A DNA stretch of 5,221 nt from an uncultured Ruminococcus sp. (GTDB lineage: Bacteria; Bacillota; Clostridia; Oscillospirales; Acutalibacteraceae): assembly GCA_902766305.1 (NCBI GenBank), contig CACXDE010000173.1, positions 1 through 5,221 of the forward strand, read 5' to 3'. The position numbers were made by a program, and so were the translations under genes. The notes beneath the pieces were generated by a model that was not told where the DNA came from, ran no database searches, and saw nothing but the letters and a program-made list of their open reading frames with translations. Below are positions 1 through 5,181 of this stretch, in pieces (the stretch's first letter is position 1; every line of letters starts with the position of its first letter).

Positions 1-87
1 GGAATCGCCGAAGCACAGAATGCGAGATTTGATGTCATCCGGTACGAAGGTGGGTTGGAGTGTCGGGGCGGTTTGGGTGAAGATCAT
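1..87 (-). CDS. SGNH/GDSL-type hydrolase, N-terminal part only (runs off the window)
   Basis: Only the first 29 codons are present; the gene continues past base 1. The start ATG is at 87-85, 6 bases after the stop of the upstream hydrolase gene. An AAAGGA ribosome binding site lies inside the end of that gene, about 10 bases before the ATG. The peptide begins MIFTQTAPTLQP and reaches ILCFGDS at its last residues. A hydrophobic strand followed by GDS is the usual block I of GDSL/SGNH lipases and acylhydrolases, where the Ser is the nucleophile. Known members are esterases, or deacetylases acting on lipids or glycans; the substrate cannot be told here. There is no signal peptide in the visible part, so a cytoplasmic enzyme is likely. 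It follows another SGNH hydrolase in the same transcript, suggesting a pair acting on related substrates. The assignment rests on a single motif, so confidence is moderate. Confidence 0.6.
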   Translation of the reverse strand, partial: MIFTQTAPTLQPTFVPDDIKSRILCFGDS

Positions 88-93
88 AGAGGA

Positions 94-657
94 TCAGTCC
101 TTTCGGTTTTGTAGGTCATGCCGGATTTCTTCCCATATCATTTTCGCGGCGAAGTCAGATCCGGCACGGGAGGCGTGAGCGCCATCGGCATCATACAGCT
201 CTAAATCCGGCCAAGACCTCATATATTCCCACCACTCTTCCCCGACCGGGGCGATGAGGGCGTCGATCTCCTTTGCAACCCTCTTATGTACCTCGTTCAT
301 GTGAGGTTGAAGCTTTGGCTCATCCTTCTTAGCCCAGATTTCGTAGATGATGGGCACAGCGCCAGCCTCGCGGATCCATGTGTTCAACGTCCGTGTGGCG
401 CGGATAAAGTCCTCCTCCGGGCCGAAGGGATGAGCGTGTTCCTGTAGGATGATATAATCATATCCTCCATATAGGATATTAAACCGCGCTTCCGGATCCT
501 GCGTATGCTGTATCAGAAACCAACCCGGATGGGCGAGCATGGTCACGTGGCAATCATAGTCAAGATCAATTGCCCGGCGCTTGACCAGCTGGGGCATATC
601 GTTATAAAACGTGTGGCTGTTGCCGAGGAACAGCAGGTTCAGAGATTGCTTTTCCAT
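94..657 (-). CDS. SGNH-fold hydrolase (GNSH variant, DUF4886-like)
   Basis: This 187-residue protein is probably a serine esterase or acylhydrolase. Near the N terminus a strand leads into LLFLGNSHTFYND (residues 8-20), with Ser14 as the likely nucleophile. The segment YDYIILQEHAHP (66-77) sits where SGNH enzymes carry block III. DADGAHAS (156-163) gives the C-terminal D-x-x-H pair, Asp158 and His161, completing a catalytic triad. The layout GNSxT, DYxILQE, late DGxH is what I remember of the DUF4886 subgroup of SGNH hydrolases. The length is short but complete for a single SGNH domain. There is no signal peptide or membrane segment, so it is probably cytoplasmic. The start ATG at 657 has GAGGA upstream at about 12 bases, inside the end of the zinc-ribbon gene. 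Only 6 bases separate it from that gene, and another 6 from a second SGNH gene. It is GC-rich (about 58% in one counted line), unlike the gene upstream. The substrate is unknown. Confidence 0.82.
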   Translation of the reverse strand: MEKQSLNLLFLGNSHTFYNDMPQLVKRRAIDLDYDCHVTMLAHPGWFLIQHTQDPEARFNILYGGYDYIILQEHAHPFGPEEDFIRATRTLNTWIREAGAVPIIYEIWAKKDEPKLQPHMNEVHKRVAKEIDALIAPVGEEWWEYMRSWPDLELYDADGAHASRAGSDFAAKMIWEEIRHDLQNRKD

Positions 658-663
658 TTTGAT

Positions 664-1728
664 TCATATCCTCGCCACGTAATTCAGGTCATCTTGCCAT
701 ATACGGATCGCGTTCGCATATTTAGTCCTACCATCACGTTGCCCTTCGCGTGTGGCAATCAAAAAACGGAGATGATCGGCGACACGGCGGCGTCCGTATT
801 TAAAAACGGCGGATCGTAGAACCTGATGCCGCGCGGTATCGCTCAACCGAATGTTATAGCCCTCGTTCTTGAGAAACGATGATTGAGCCAGTGTGGTCAT
901 CTGGGATCCAGAGGTAATCCTGTTCACTGTCCTCTCAAAATATAGTTCAAAGCCGGCAATTGGCTCATATAGATACCTATCATCTCGGGTCAGATAAGAG
1001 AGGCGTACATTAGAAGGATTGATATGCTGTCGCTGCGATTTCATTTTTTCTTGAATATCCTCATAGACAGCATCAGTCATGTAGGTCTGATTGCAGTTGG
1101 AGCAGTGGAGGAGATTCTGGGTATAATACCCAGAAAAATCTTCTTTAGATGTATAAACTGGTATATTATACCGCTTAATAGACAGTTGTGATGCGCATTT
1201 TGGGCAGGAGAGACGTTTAACGCAGTCTCGATCCGTAAGAATATAAGTGCAAGGAGTGAATTTATCATCTCTGTCTTTTGGGGGAATCGAAGTCTCCTTT
1301 TTTGTTTTAGCTTCATGTACATCCGCTTTTGAAACGGGCTTTTCATTATTCCGAGTATTCTTATCTTGCTCTACTGTCATATAAGATTGTTTCTGCTTGT
1401 GTATAAAAGCACGTCGTTCCTCTCTTGTTGTATTGAATGGCACTGGTTTTTTAATCTCTGGATGACTTTCATATACTGTCTCCTTAAAACCATCCGGAGG
1501 ATTTATACCGCTCGCTCTACCTCTCCTTACGGGTATGCCATCAATGTCTTCAGCAATGCCAAGTGTAATCGCCATAGCGGTCGTGTAATATATGCCGCAG
1601 GCAGGACACAAAGCGCACACTATATTTTCTACGGTATTGCTACCAATGTGAATAACGGTAGTTTTATAAGGACCATTAAGATATCCATGTTGTGGGCATC
1701 CAATAATAATATATCTCGGTTTAGCCAT
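664..1728 (-). CDS. Uncharacterised protein with two zinc-ribbon-like Cys clusters
   Basis: I do not recognise this 354-residue protein as a named family. Two putative metal sites are visible. The first is C11-P-Q-H14 with C38, C41 and C44 (CALCPAC). The second is C175-P-K-C178 with C209-S-N-C212, two CxxC knuckles 30 residues apart as in a zinc ribbon; C160 and C169 lie just before. Between them, roughly residues 80-155, is a Lys/Glu/Asn-rich, probably disordered linker. The C-terminal 80 residues contain a module, GYNIRLSDTARHQVL...RVADHLRFLI...YANAIRIWQDDLNYV. From memory it resembles the helical C-terminal end of several uncharacterised Firmicutes proteins, but I cannot name a family. There are no membrane segments. 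A role in nucleic-acid binding is only inference from the zinc ribbons. The ATG at 1728 follows AGAGG at a good distance. The gene is AT-rich (about 37% G+C in counted lines) and leads a probable transcript with two SGNH hydrolases. Confidence 0.72.
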   Translation of the reverse strand: MAKPRYIIIGCPQHGYLNGPYKTTVIHIGSNTVENIVCALCPACGIYYTTAMAITLGIAEDIDGIPVRRGRASGINPPDGFKETVYESHPEIKKPVPFNTTREERRAFIHKQKQSYMTVEQDKNTRNNEKPVSKADVHEAKTKKETSIPPKDRDDKFTPCTYILTDRDCVKRLSCPKCASQLSIKRYNIPVYTSKEDFSGYYTQNLLHCSNCNQTYMTDAVYEDIQEKMKSQRQHINPSNVRLSYLTRDDRYLYEPIAGFELYFERTVNRITSGSQMTTLAQSSFLKNEGYNIRLSDTARHQVLRSAVFKYGRRRVADHLRFLIATREGQRDGRTKYANAIRIWQDDLNYVARI

Positions 1729-1747
1729 TTCCCCATCCTCTATCAGT

Positions 1748-1771
1748 ATCTGTTCTCATTCAGTTACAGAT
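1748..1771. repeat. Short inverted repeat in the leader of the zinc-ribbon gene
   Basis: ATCTGT (1748-1753) and ACAGAT (1766-1771) form perfect 6-base arms around a 12-base spacer, 19 bases upstream of the zinc-ribbon start codon. It could be an operator half-site pair or a weak leader hairpin. Arms this short can arise by chance, and I found no convincing promoter hexamers next to it. Confidence 0.2.
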
Positions 1772-1796
1772 GGAAACCTACGCCACCACTACTGCA

Positions 1797-2003
1797 CTAC
1801 CGATCTGTTGATTCCTGACCGAGCTGTAATACCGCTTTATCGTATGCCTTCACGGTGATGATTATCCTCCGATTCGCTTCTAATTCAAAAAAGAACTTCA
1901 TTGCCAGGCCGAGCAGCTCATTCCTAAGAATCATAATAGCATATGTTAAAACTAATATCAACAGGTCGATGATAAGAAAATGAATATTCCAGCTAAAATT
2001 CAT
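1797..2003 (-). CDS. Doubtful small ORF with one predicted membrane segment
   Basis: A 68-codon open frame occupies most of the 343-base gap between the zinc-ribbon gene and the endonuclease gene. Its N terminus, residues 7-26 (IHFLIIDLLILVLTYAIMIL), would make one transmembrane helix. After it come LRNELLGLAMKFFFELEANR and a polar tail. I recognise no family. The bases before the ATG at 2003 (TACAATACCCAA) contain no Shine-Dalgarno sequence, and no internal ATG has a better one. AT-rich DNA often yields hydrophobic open frames by chance. It points the same way as the zinc-ribbon gene, with 68 bases between its stop and that gene's start, so co-transcription is possible if it is real. Alternatively, this stretch is non-coding leader, or the remnant of a longer gene. 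I lean towards not translated. Confidence 0.22.
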   Translation of the reverse strand: MNFSWNIHFLIIDLLILVLTYAIMILRNELLGLAMKFFFELEANRRIIITVKAYDKAVLQLGQESTDR

Positions 2004-2010
2004 TTGGGTA

Positions 2011-2039
2011 TTGTAAATGAATGCATAATCTGATAGAAT
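2011..2039 (+). promoter_or_regulatory. Putative sigma-A promoter of the endonuclease gene
   Basis: The -35 is TTGTAA (2011-2016, 4 of 6 matches) and the -10 is TAGAAT (2034-2039, 5 of 6), with a 17-base spacer. A TG at 2031-2032, one base before the -10, makes it an extended -10 element. Transcription would begin near 2046, leaving a leader of about 26 bases. This gives the endonuclease its own promoter, independent of the methyltransferase. Confidence 0.6.
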
Positions 2040-2057
2040 ATAAATGAAATGGAAAAC

Positions 2058-2063
2058 GAGGAG
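2058..2063 (+). promoter_or_regulatory. Strong ribosome binding site of the endonuclease gene
   Basis: GAGGAG ends 8 bases before the ATG at 2072. This fixes the start codon choice and suggests efficient translation. Confidence 0.75.
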
Positions 2064-2071
2064 CGTAAATA

Positions 2072-2788
2072 ATGCCTGCGGATATTAATAAATTGATTTC
2101 ATGCCTTTCTACCATGAAGAAAACTTACGTTGAAGACCCGGTCGCAGCAGTGCGAGGGTCCACTTTTATTTACCATTTGCACAAGTACTGTGTCGATGAA
2201 CTGGCTAATGCTGTTGGGAGAAGCAAGATTCAAATTATTGAATTGAGCCAGATGAGTAAGGCACTGGGCAAACCTCACTACCCTAAAATTCCCATTGAAC
2301 CAACCAAATACCAACTGATGCAGGAAGTTACACTATTTGGTTCGCATAAAAACAAGGATGAAGATATTGCTCTAGTGCACTTTGCAAATGGACCTCAGAT
2401 TGCGATTGGAGTTAGAAGCCAAATGTCATCTGTAGGGAAAAACATTGAAAACTATTATGAGGGCATTATTGGTGAGTGCATTTCACTACATGATAGATTT
2501 CCGATGGCGTCGTTAGGTTACGTATATCTTCTTCCCAAGAATCCAATAAAGCCGGGTTTAAATGAGGACATAGATCTTGACAGAGCTGAATCACTGTTTA
2601 GAAAGATTACAAATAGAGTAGATTGGCATGGGCCAAGCGATAGATATGAACATTTTGCATTTATTAAGGTTGATTTTACTACCGATCCGCCAACTTTGCT
2701 CGATACTTGTGATGAACTGAGTATTTCGTCCTTCTTTGATAAACTGGTTACAACTCATAACGACAGGAATTTGTTTAACCAACTGTAA
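2072..2788 (+). CDS. Probable type II restriction endonuclease, PD-(D/E)XK-like with altered active site
   Basis: This 238-residue protein very likely cuts DNA at the site protected by the convergent methyltransferase. The key region is residues 96-153. DEDIALVHF supplies an acidic residue (D98). A beta strand, IAIGVRSQMSSVGKN (110-124), sits where the E-x-K half of a PD-(D/E)XK site normally lies. Then come a helix with E130 and E135 (NYYEGIIGE) and a strand, LGYVYLLP (148-155). The order strand, SQ, S-x-G-x-N, helix with EG/EE, LGY strand is like the pattern I remember from XhoI/PaeR7I enzymes (EFKSQ...GNN...LGY). Here the usual Glu and Lys are G113 and R115, so metal binding may rely on E130 or E135 moved to the helix. 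The N-terminal 80 residues, probably helical, may help in target recognition. There is no signal peptide. The start is fixed by GAGGAG 8 bases upstream. The gene is AT-rich (35% G+C in one counted line). Identification rests on motif and partner; the specificity is unknown. Confidence 0.72.
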   Translation: MPADINKLISCLSTMKKTYVEDPVAAVRGSTFIYHLHKYCVDELANAVGRSKIQIIELSQMSKALGKPHYPKIPIEPTKYQLMQEVTLFGSHKNKDEDIALVHFANGPQIAIGVRSQMSSVGKNIENYYEGIIGECISLHDRFPMASLGYVYLLPKNPIKPGLNEDIDLDRAESLFRKITNRVDWHGPSDRYEHFAFIKVDFTTDPPTLLDTCDELSISSFFDKLVTTHNDRNLFNQL

Positions 2789-2793
2789 CATCA

Positions 2794-2822
2794 CAGAAAA
2801 GCGCTTTATGAGCGCCTTTCTG
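2794..2822. terminator. Bidirectional terminator shared by endonuclease and methyltransferase genes
   Basis: CAGAAAAGCGCT (2794-2805) pairs with AGCGCCTTTCTG (2811-2822) with one A-C mismatch, around the 5-base loop TTATG. The GC core is flanked by an A-run on one side and a T-run on the other, so it can stop transcription in both directions (CTTTCTGTT on plus, TTTTCTG on minus). The methyltransferase stop codon (2806-2808) is in the loop; the endonuclease stop is 5 bases outside the stem. Confidence 0.72.
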
Positions 2823-4395
2823 TTGGATTTCTCCACGAGCGAAGAAAGAAGAGAGACTCGCAAATGCTGTCAATCTGCTGTTGAGACAAATGATATAGGC
2901 GTCTAAGGACAAGCTCATCCCCAGCTTTGTACGTTGCAGATGCTCCTTTTTCTATCATGCAGATGTCTAACGCCTGATAAATATCGAAAATAGATTCTTC
3001 CGGAACCATAGCTATAATTTCGAGACGATCTACTTCGCCAGGAATTAAAACGAGGGTGCCTCCACCAAGAGAATGGATTCCAAGCTCAATCATCAGCAGA
3101 GTAAGGCTGTTATACCAACGGCATATCATTTCTTTTTTACTCTGGCCAGACGTTATAATGCCGCTAAGGAGACTATTGGAAACTACAAAACCTCCATCAT
3201 TTGCAATCAGCTTAGGGACATCTCCAAAAACGGTTAGAATAAGATCTGGTACTTCAATGCTGGGTGTGATATACCAAGGAGAACGATTACGGCATTTAAA
3301 ACCCTTATGAACATCCTGTGATTCTCCAAATTCAATATATGCTTTATCTCCAGGTAGAATTGTCGCGGGGTAAAACAACTTGGAAGGAGAAACTGCATGA
3401 TGAGTATCAACCCCTATAGAAGGTATCCCATTGATTTCTTTTGCGTTTCGCAGGCAAGGAAGCAGATTTGCATCTGAAAGATTATATTCATTTTGTATAT
3501 TCGGTGTAGGATGAAAAAAATACTTATCACCACATACATATCCGATTTTGAATTTACAATCATTGATCAAAGGACGAATAGAGCCTGATTCCTTAAACTG
3601 GTTAAGGAGTGACTTTGTTTCTGAGTGTAGCATTGCTTGCTCGAAGGGGCGCTTCATGTTACAAATATCTGCGATCGAGACTGTGGTATTAATAACATGG
3701 TTCCCGGCGAAAAGTTTAGACAAAGAAGTATAAGCAAGATAATGGACTGTGTCTGTTGATGCTCCTTTATTATCGGCAAGGAAAATAATGGTTTCAACAT
3801 CCACATTAGGGAAAAAGTCCTCGTGAACTCGTATTACTGATAGACTTCCAAAGTGAGAAGATAAATAATCCCACAGCCTAAATGCGTAGCGTACGTATGT
3901 AATCTCATAGGGAAGAACGAATCCAAGACGCCCGTTAGCTTTTAACAGCTCTGTAGCGTGCACGACAAAAGGCATCCACAAACTGGCATTTAGAGGCAGG
4001 TGGAAGTTATGCGCTTTCATAGCCGCAAGGGCTTTTTCCCTCGATTCGAGAGAGAGATTCTTTAACCGAACATACGGAGGATTACCTATTATGGAATCAA
4101 ATAATGTGTTGGGGAAATAATCAAAGAAATCATGGTTAAGAAGACTAACGTCTGTTCCAGTATTATTAAAGGCAAGGAAAGGAGCCTTCTGCAATTCTAC
4201 CCCATATATGTGAGGAGATACTTGACCAAGCTCGGCAAATCTCGAAATAGCAGAATACAAGAAACTACCGTCACCAAAGGACGGCTCCAGCAATGACTGT
4301 GATGGGTCAGATATAGCCCATCGGGAAATATAATCCGCAACTGAAGAACACGTATAAAAAGATCCGGTTTCACGTTTGCTCAACATCTCTATCAT
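2806..4395 (-). CDS. Type II N6-adenine DNA methyltransferase (gamma-type, XhoI/TaqI-like)
   Basis: This 529-residue enzyme should transfer a methyl group from S-adenosylmethionine to the exocyclic N6 of adenine in the target site, protecting the host from the convergent endonuclease. Motifs run in gamma order: motif X GSFYT (11-15); motif I LLEPSFGDGSFL (35-46); an acidic motif II at E67 (YGVEL); motif III at D89 (NHDFFDYF); catalytic motif IV IIGNPPYVR (102-110); GRLGFVLPYEI (155-165); and FFPNVDVETIIFLA (194-207) as motif VIII. The C-terminal half (about 210-460) is the likely target-recognition domain. It carries CRNRSPWYI (368-376) and GGGTLVLIPGEVDRLEI (444-460), features I associate with M.XhoI/PaeR7I-like and TaqI-like enzymes. 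NPPY points to adenine, not cytosine-C5, methylation. AAAGGAG 7 bases upstream supports the ATG at 4395; a second ATG three codons in is less well placed. All key motifs are intact, so it should be active. Confidence 0.93.
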   Translation of the reverse strand: MIEMLSKRETGSFYTCSSVADYISRWAISDPSQSLLEPSFGDGSFLYSAISRFAELGQVSPHIYGVELQKAPFLAFNNTGTDVSLLNHDFFDYFPNTLFDSIIGNPPYVRLKNLSLESREKALAAMKAHNFHLPLNASLWMPFVVHATELLKANGRLGFVLPYEITYVRYAFRLWDYLSSHFGSLSVIRVHEDFFPNVDVETIIFLADNKGASTDTVHYLAYTSLSKLFAGNHVINTTVSIADICNMKRPFEQAMLHSETKSLLNQFKESGSIRPLINDCKFKIGYVCGDKYFFHPTPNIQNEYNLSDANLLPCLRNAKEINGIPSIGVDTHHAVSPSKLFYPATILPGDKAYIEFGESQDVHKGFKCRNRSPWYITPSIEVPDLILTVFGDVPKLIANDGGFVVSNSLLSGIITSGQSKKEMICRWYNSLTLLMIELGIHSLGGGTLVLIPGEVDRLEIIAMVPEESIFDIYQALDICMIEKGASATYKAGDELVLRRLYHLSQQQIDSICESLFFLRSWRNPTERRS

Positions 4396-4402
4396 TTAAA
4401 AG

Positions 4403-4409
4403 CTCCTTT
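4403..4409 (-). promoter_or_regulatory. Ribosome binding site of the methyltransferase gene
   Basis: AAAGGAG on the minus strand lies 7 bases before the ATG at 4395. It decides in favour of this start over the in-frame ATG three codons downstream. Confidence 0.75.
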
Positions 4410-4439
4410 GCAACTTGGAGTATAAAAACATCTATTATA

Positions 4440-4468
4440 ATTATAGCCTACAACAAGCCATATAGCAA
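4440..4468 (-). promoter_or_regulatory. Putative sigma-A promoter of the methyltransferase gene
   Basis: On the minus strand TTGCTA (4468-4463) and a perfect TATAAT (4445-4440) are separated by 17 bases. A second TATAAT directly follows (4439-4434). Transcription would start near 4433, giving a leader of about 37 bases. The perfect -10 fits steady methyltransferase expression. Confidence 0.65.
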
Positions 4469-4475
4469 GCAAAGG

Positions 4476-4486
4476 AACAAGTTGTT
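4476..4486. repeat. Small palindrome AACAA-G-TTGTT next to the methyltransferase promoter
   Basis: Two perfect 5-base arms around a central G lie 7 bases upstream of the -35 box of the methyltransferase promoter. The place suits an operator or activator site, but the sequence is short and AT-rich and may be chance. Confidence 0.2.
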
Positions 4487-4618
4487 TTTGATACGTTCTC
4501 AGTAACAAATGCAGGATGTGGAGTAGGTCCTAGAGATGGATCCGGAGAGGACAACGGAGGCTAAGGCGATGGGTTGAAGAGGTCAGTCTAGTGACATGAA
4601 TGGAATGATAAAATATGG
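4487..4618. other. Untranslated stretch of mixed composition between the restriction-modification unit and the small-gene cluster
   Basis: No convincing gene is present here. Composition is intermediate, with 50% G+C by hand count in 4501-4560 falling to about 42% in 4561-4620. It is purine-rich on the plus strand (runs such as GGATCCGGAGAGGACAACGG). The longest ATG frame I followed, from 4536, ends after 13 codons. Short imperfect inverted repeats occur (GTCCT 4527-4531 with AGGAC 4548-4552; GTCA 4582-4585 with TGAC 4592-4595). It may be the worn end of an older gene or the edge of the inserted unit. I see no tRNA or attachment-site duplication. Confidence 0.35.
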
Positions 4619-4647
4619 TGGACAAGCCTATTATTCTACTGTATAAT
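4619..4647 (+). promoter_or_regulatory. Strong sigma-A promoter of the small-gene cluster
   Basis: TGGACA (4619-4624, 5 of 6 matches) and a perfect TATAAT (4642-4647) have an ideal 17-base spacer. Transcription would begin near 4654, about 26 bases before the first ATG. It is the best promoter in the window and probably drives the three overlapping small genes that follow. Confidence 0.72.
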
Positions 4648-4665
4648 TATGGTAAAGAGCTGAGG

Positions 4666-4671
4666 GGGAGG
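4666..4671 (+). promoter_or_regulatory. Ribosome binding site of the first small gene
   Basis: GGGAGG, inside the purine run GAGGGGGAGG, ends 8 bases before the ATG at 4680. It supports that start and a high translation rate. Confidence 0.7.
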
Positions 4672-4679
4672 CGCTACCT

Positions 4680-4943
4680 ATGTTCCCAGTCGCCAATTGG
4701 AGCCGAAGAAAGTTGGAGATAGCTGACGCTTTCCGCCAGGCCGCACCGCTCCCTGCGGAGGCAGATGAGACCATCTATCAAAAGATGCTCACCCAGATCG
4801 GTGTGGCCAACAACCAGGACATGAACATTCTCATCTCCTTTATGAATGACATCATTATGGCGGCCAGGCGGGAGGAAAGGCCAGCCACGCCGTTGGAAGC
4901 CTTTCTGGACTGGCTGAGGTACAAGCAGACGCATGAGGAATAA
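4680..4943 (+). CDS. Small helical protein of unknown function, mobile-element-like
   Basis: I do not recognise this 87-residue protein. It has no Cys, signal peptide or evident membrane segment. Much of it should be alpha-helical: NWSRRKLEIADAFRQAA (6-22), then ETIYQKMLTQIGVAN (30-44), a hydrophobic stretch MNILISFMNDIIMAAR (48-63), and LEAFLDWLRYKQTHE (72-86). The stretch around 48-63 includes Asn and Asp and looks like a packed helix, not a membrane span. It is GC-rich (58% in one counted line), unlike the restriction-modification genes. It opens the plus-strand cluster under a near-consensus promoter and a strong ribosome binding site, and its end overlaps the next gene by 11 bases, which implies translational coupling. 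Small overlapping genes like this are common in phages and conjugative elements of Firmicutes, where many remain unnamed. No function is assigned. Confidence 0.75.
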   Translation: MFPVANWSRRKLEIADAFRQAAPLPAEADETIYQKMLTQIGVANNQDMNILISFMNDIIMAARREERPATPLEAFLDWLRYKQTHEE

Positions 4944-5181
4944 ACTGCATGACGGGCCGACCGAGGCCTTTGAGATATTGAACGGAAGAGTGAGAAGACC
5001 AGGAAGACCGAGAGCTTCGCTAGCTGCTTTGCAGTGGGCTGCGGAGAGGGCCGGTCTCTCCTACGGTGTGTTCACACAGCGCCTGTCCCCGGCTGATGAA
5101 GTCCACATCCAACAAGCCTACGATGACTACCGTAAACAGCGCACCAAAGAACTGGAACAGCACAGGAAAAGGAATGAATGA
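4933..5181 (+). CDS. Small basic protein with AT-hook-like RPGRPR motif, unknown function
   Basis: This 82-residue protein matches no family I recognise. Residues 21-29 (RRPGRPRAS) resemble an AT-hook core (R-G-R-P flanked by basic residues), which binds the DNA minor groove in known proteins. After it comes a helical region, ALQWAAERAGLSYGVFTQRLSPADEVHIQQAYDDY (32-66), which could be a small helix-turn-helix-like fold. The tail is charged (KQRTKELEQHRKRNE). A DNA-binding role is inference. The ATG at 4933 lies inside the preceding gene; GAGG about 13 bases upstream is a weak ribosome binding site, so translation probably depends on coupling to that gene. It overlaps the following gene by 8 bases. 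The part ALQWAAERA recurs almost unchanged at the start of that gene, so the two look like tandem paralogues. Confidence 0.72.
   Translation: MRNKLHDGPTEAFEILNGRVRRPGRPRASLAALQWAAERAGLSYGVFTQRLSPADEVHIQQAYDDYRKQRTKELEQHRKRNE

Noticed and set aside
505..819. 104-codon plus-strand open frame
   Set aside because: It lies across the junction of two well-supported minus-strand genes and shows no recognisable motif.
1366..1818. 150-codon plus-strand open frame
   Set aside because: It is mostly antisense to the zinc-ribbon gene, has an odd, Ser/Tyr/Phe-rich composition without domain sense and no ribosome binding site; the minus-strand frame has zinc motifs and a proper start.
2591..2863. 90-codon minus-strand open frame across the terminator
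   Set aside because: It would read through the shared hairpin and antisense to the endonuclease gene, with no ribosome binding site or domain signal.
4041..4051. Odd palindrome CTCGA-T-TCGAG, close to an XhoI-type site
   Set aside because: It lies inside the methyltransferase coding sequence and is explained by its codons; the central extra base means it is not a CTCGAG site.
4582..4595. GTCA-GTCTAG-TGAC as an operator or attachment site
   Set aside because: Four-base arms are too short to separate from chance, and there is no second copy or nearby integrase.
4674..4934. 86-codon minus-strand open frame
   Set aside because: It is the antisense of the first small plus-strand gene, which has a near-consensus promoter and a strong ribosome binding site.
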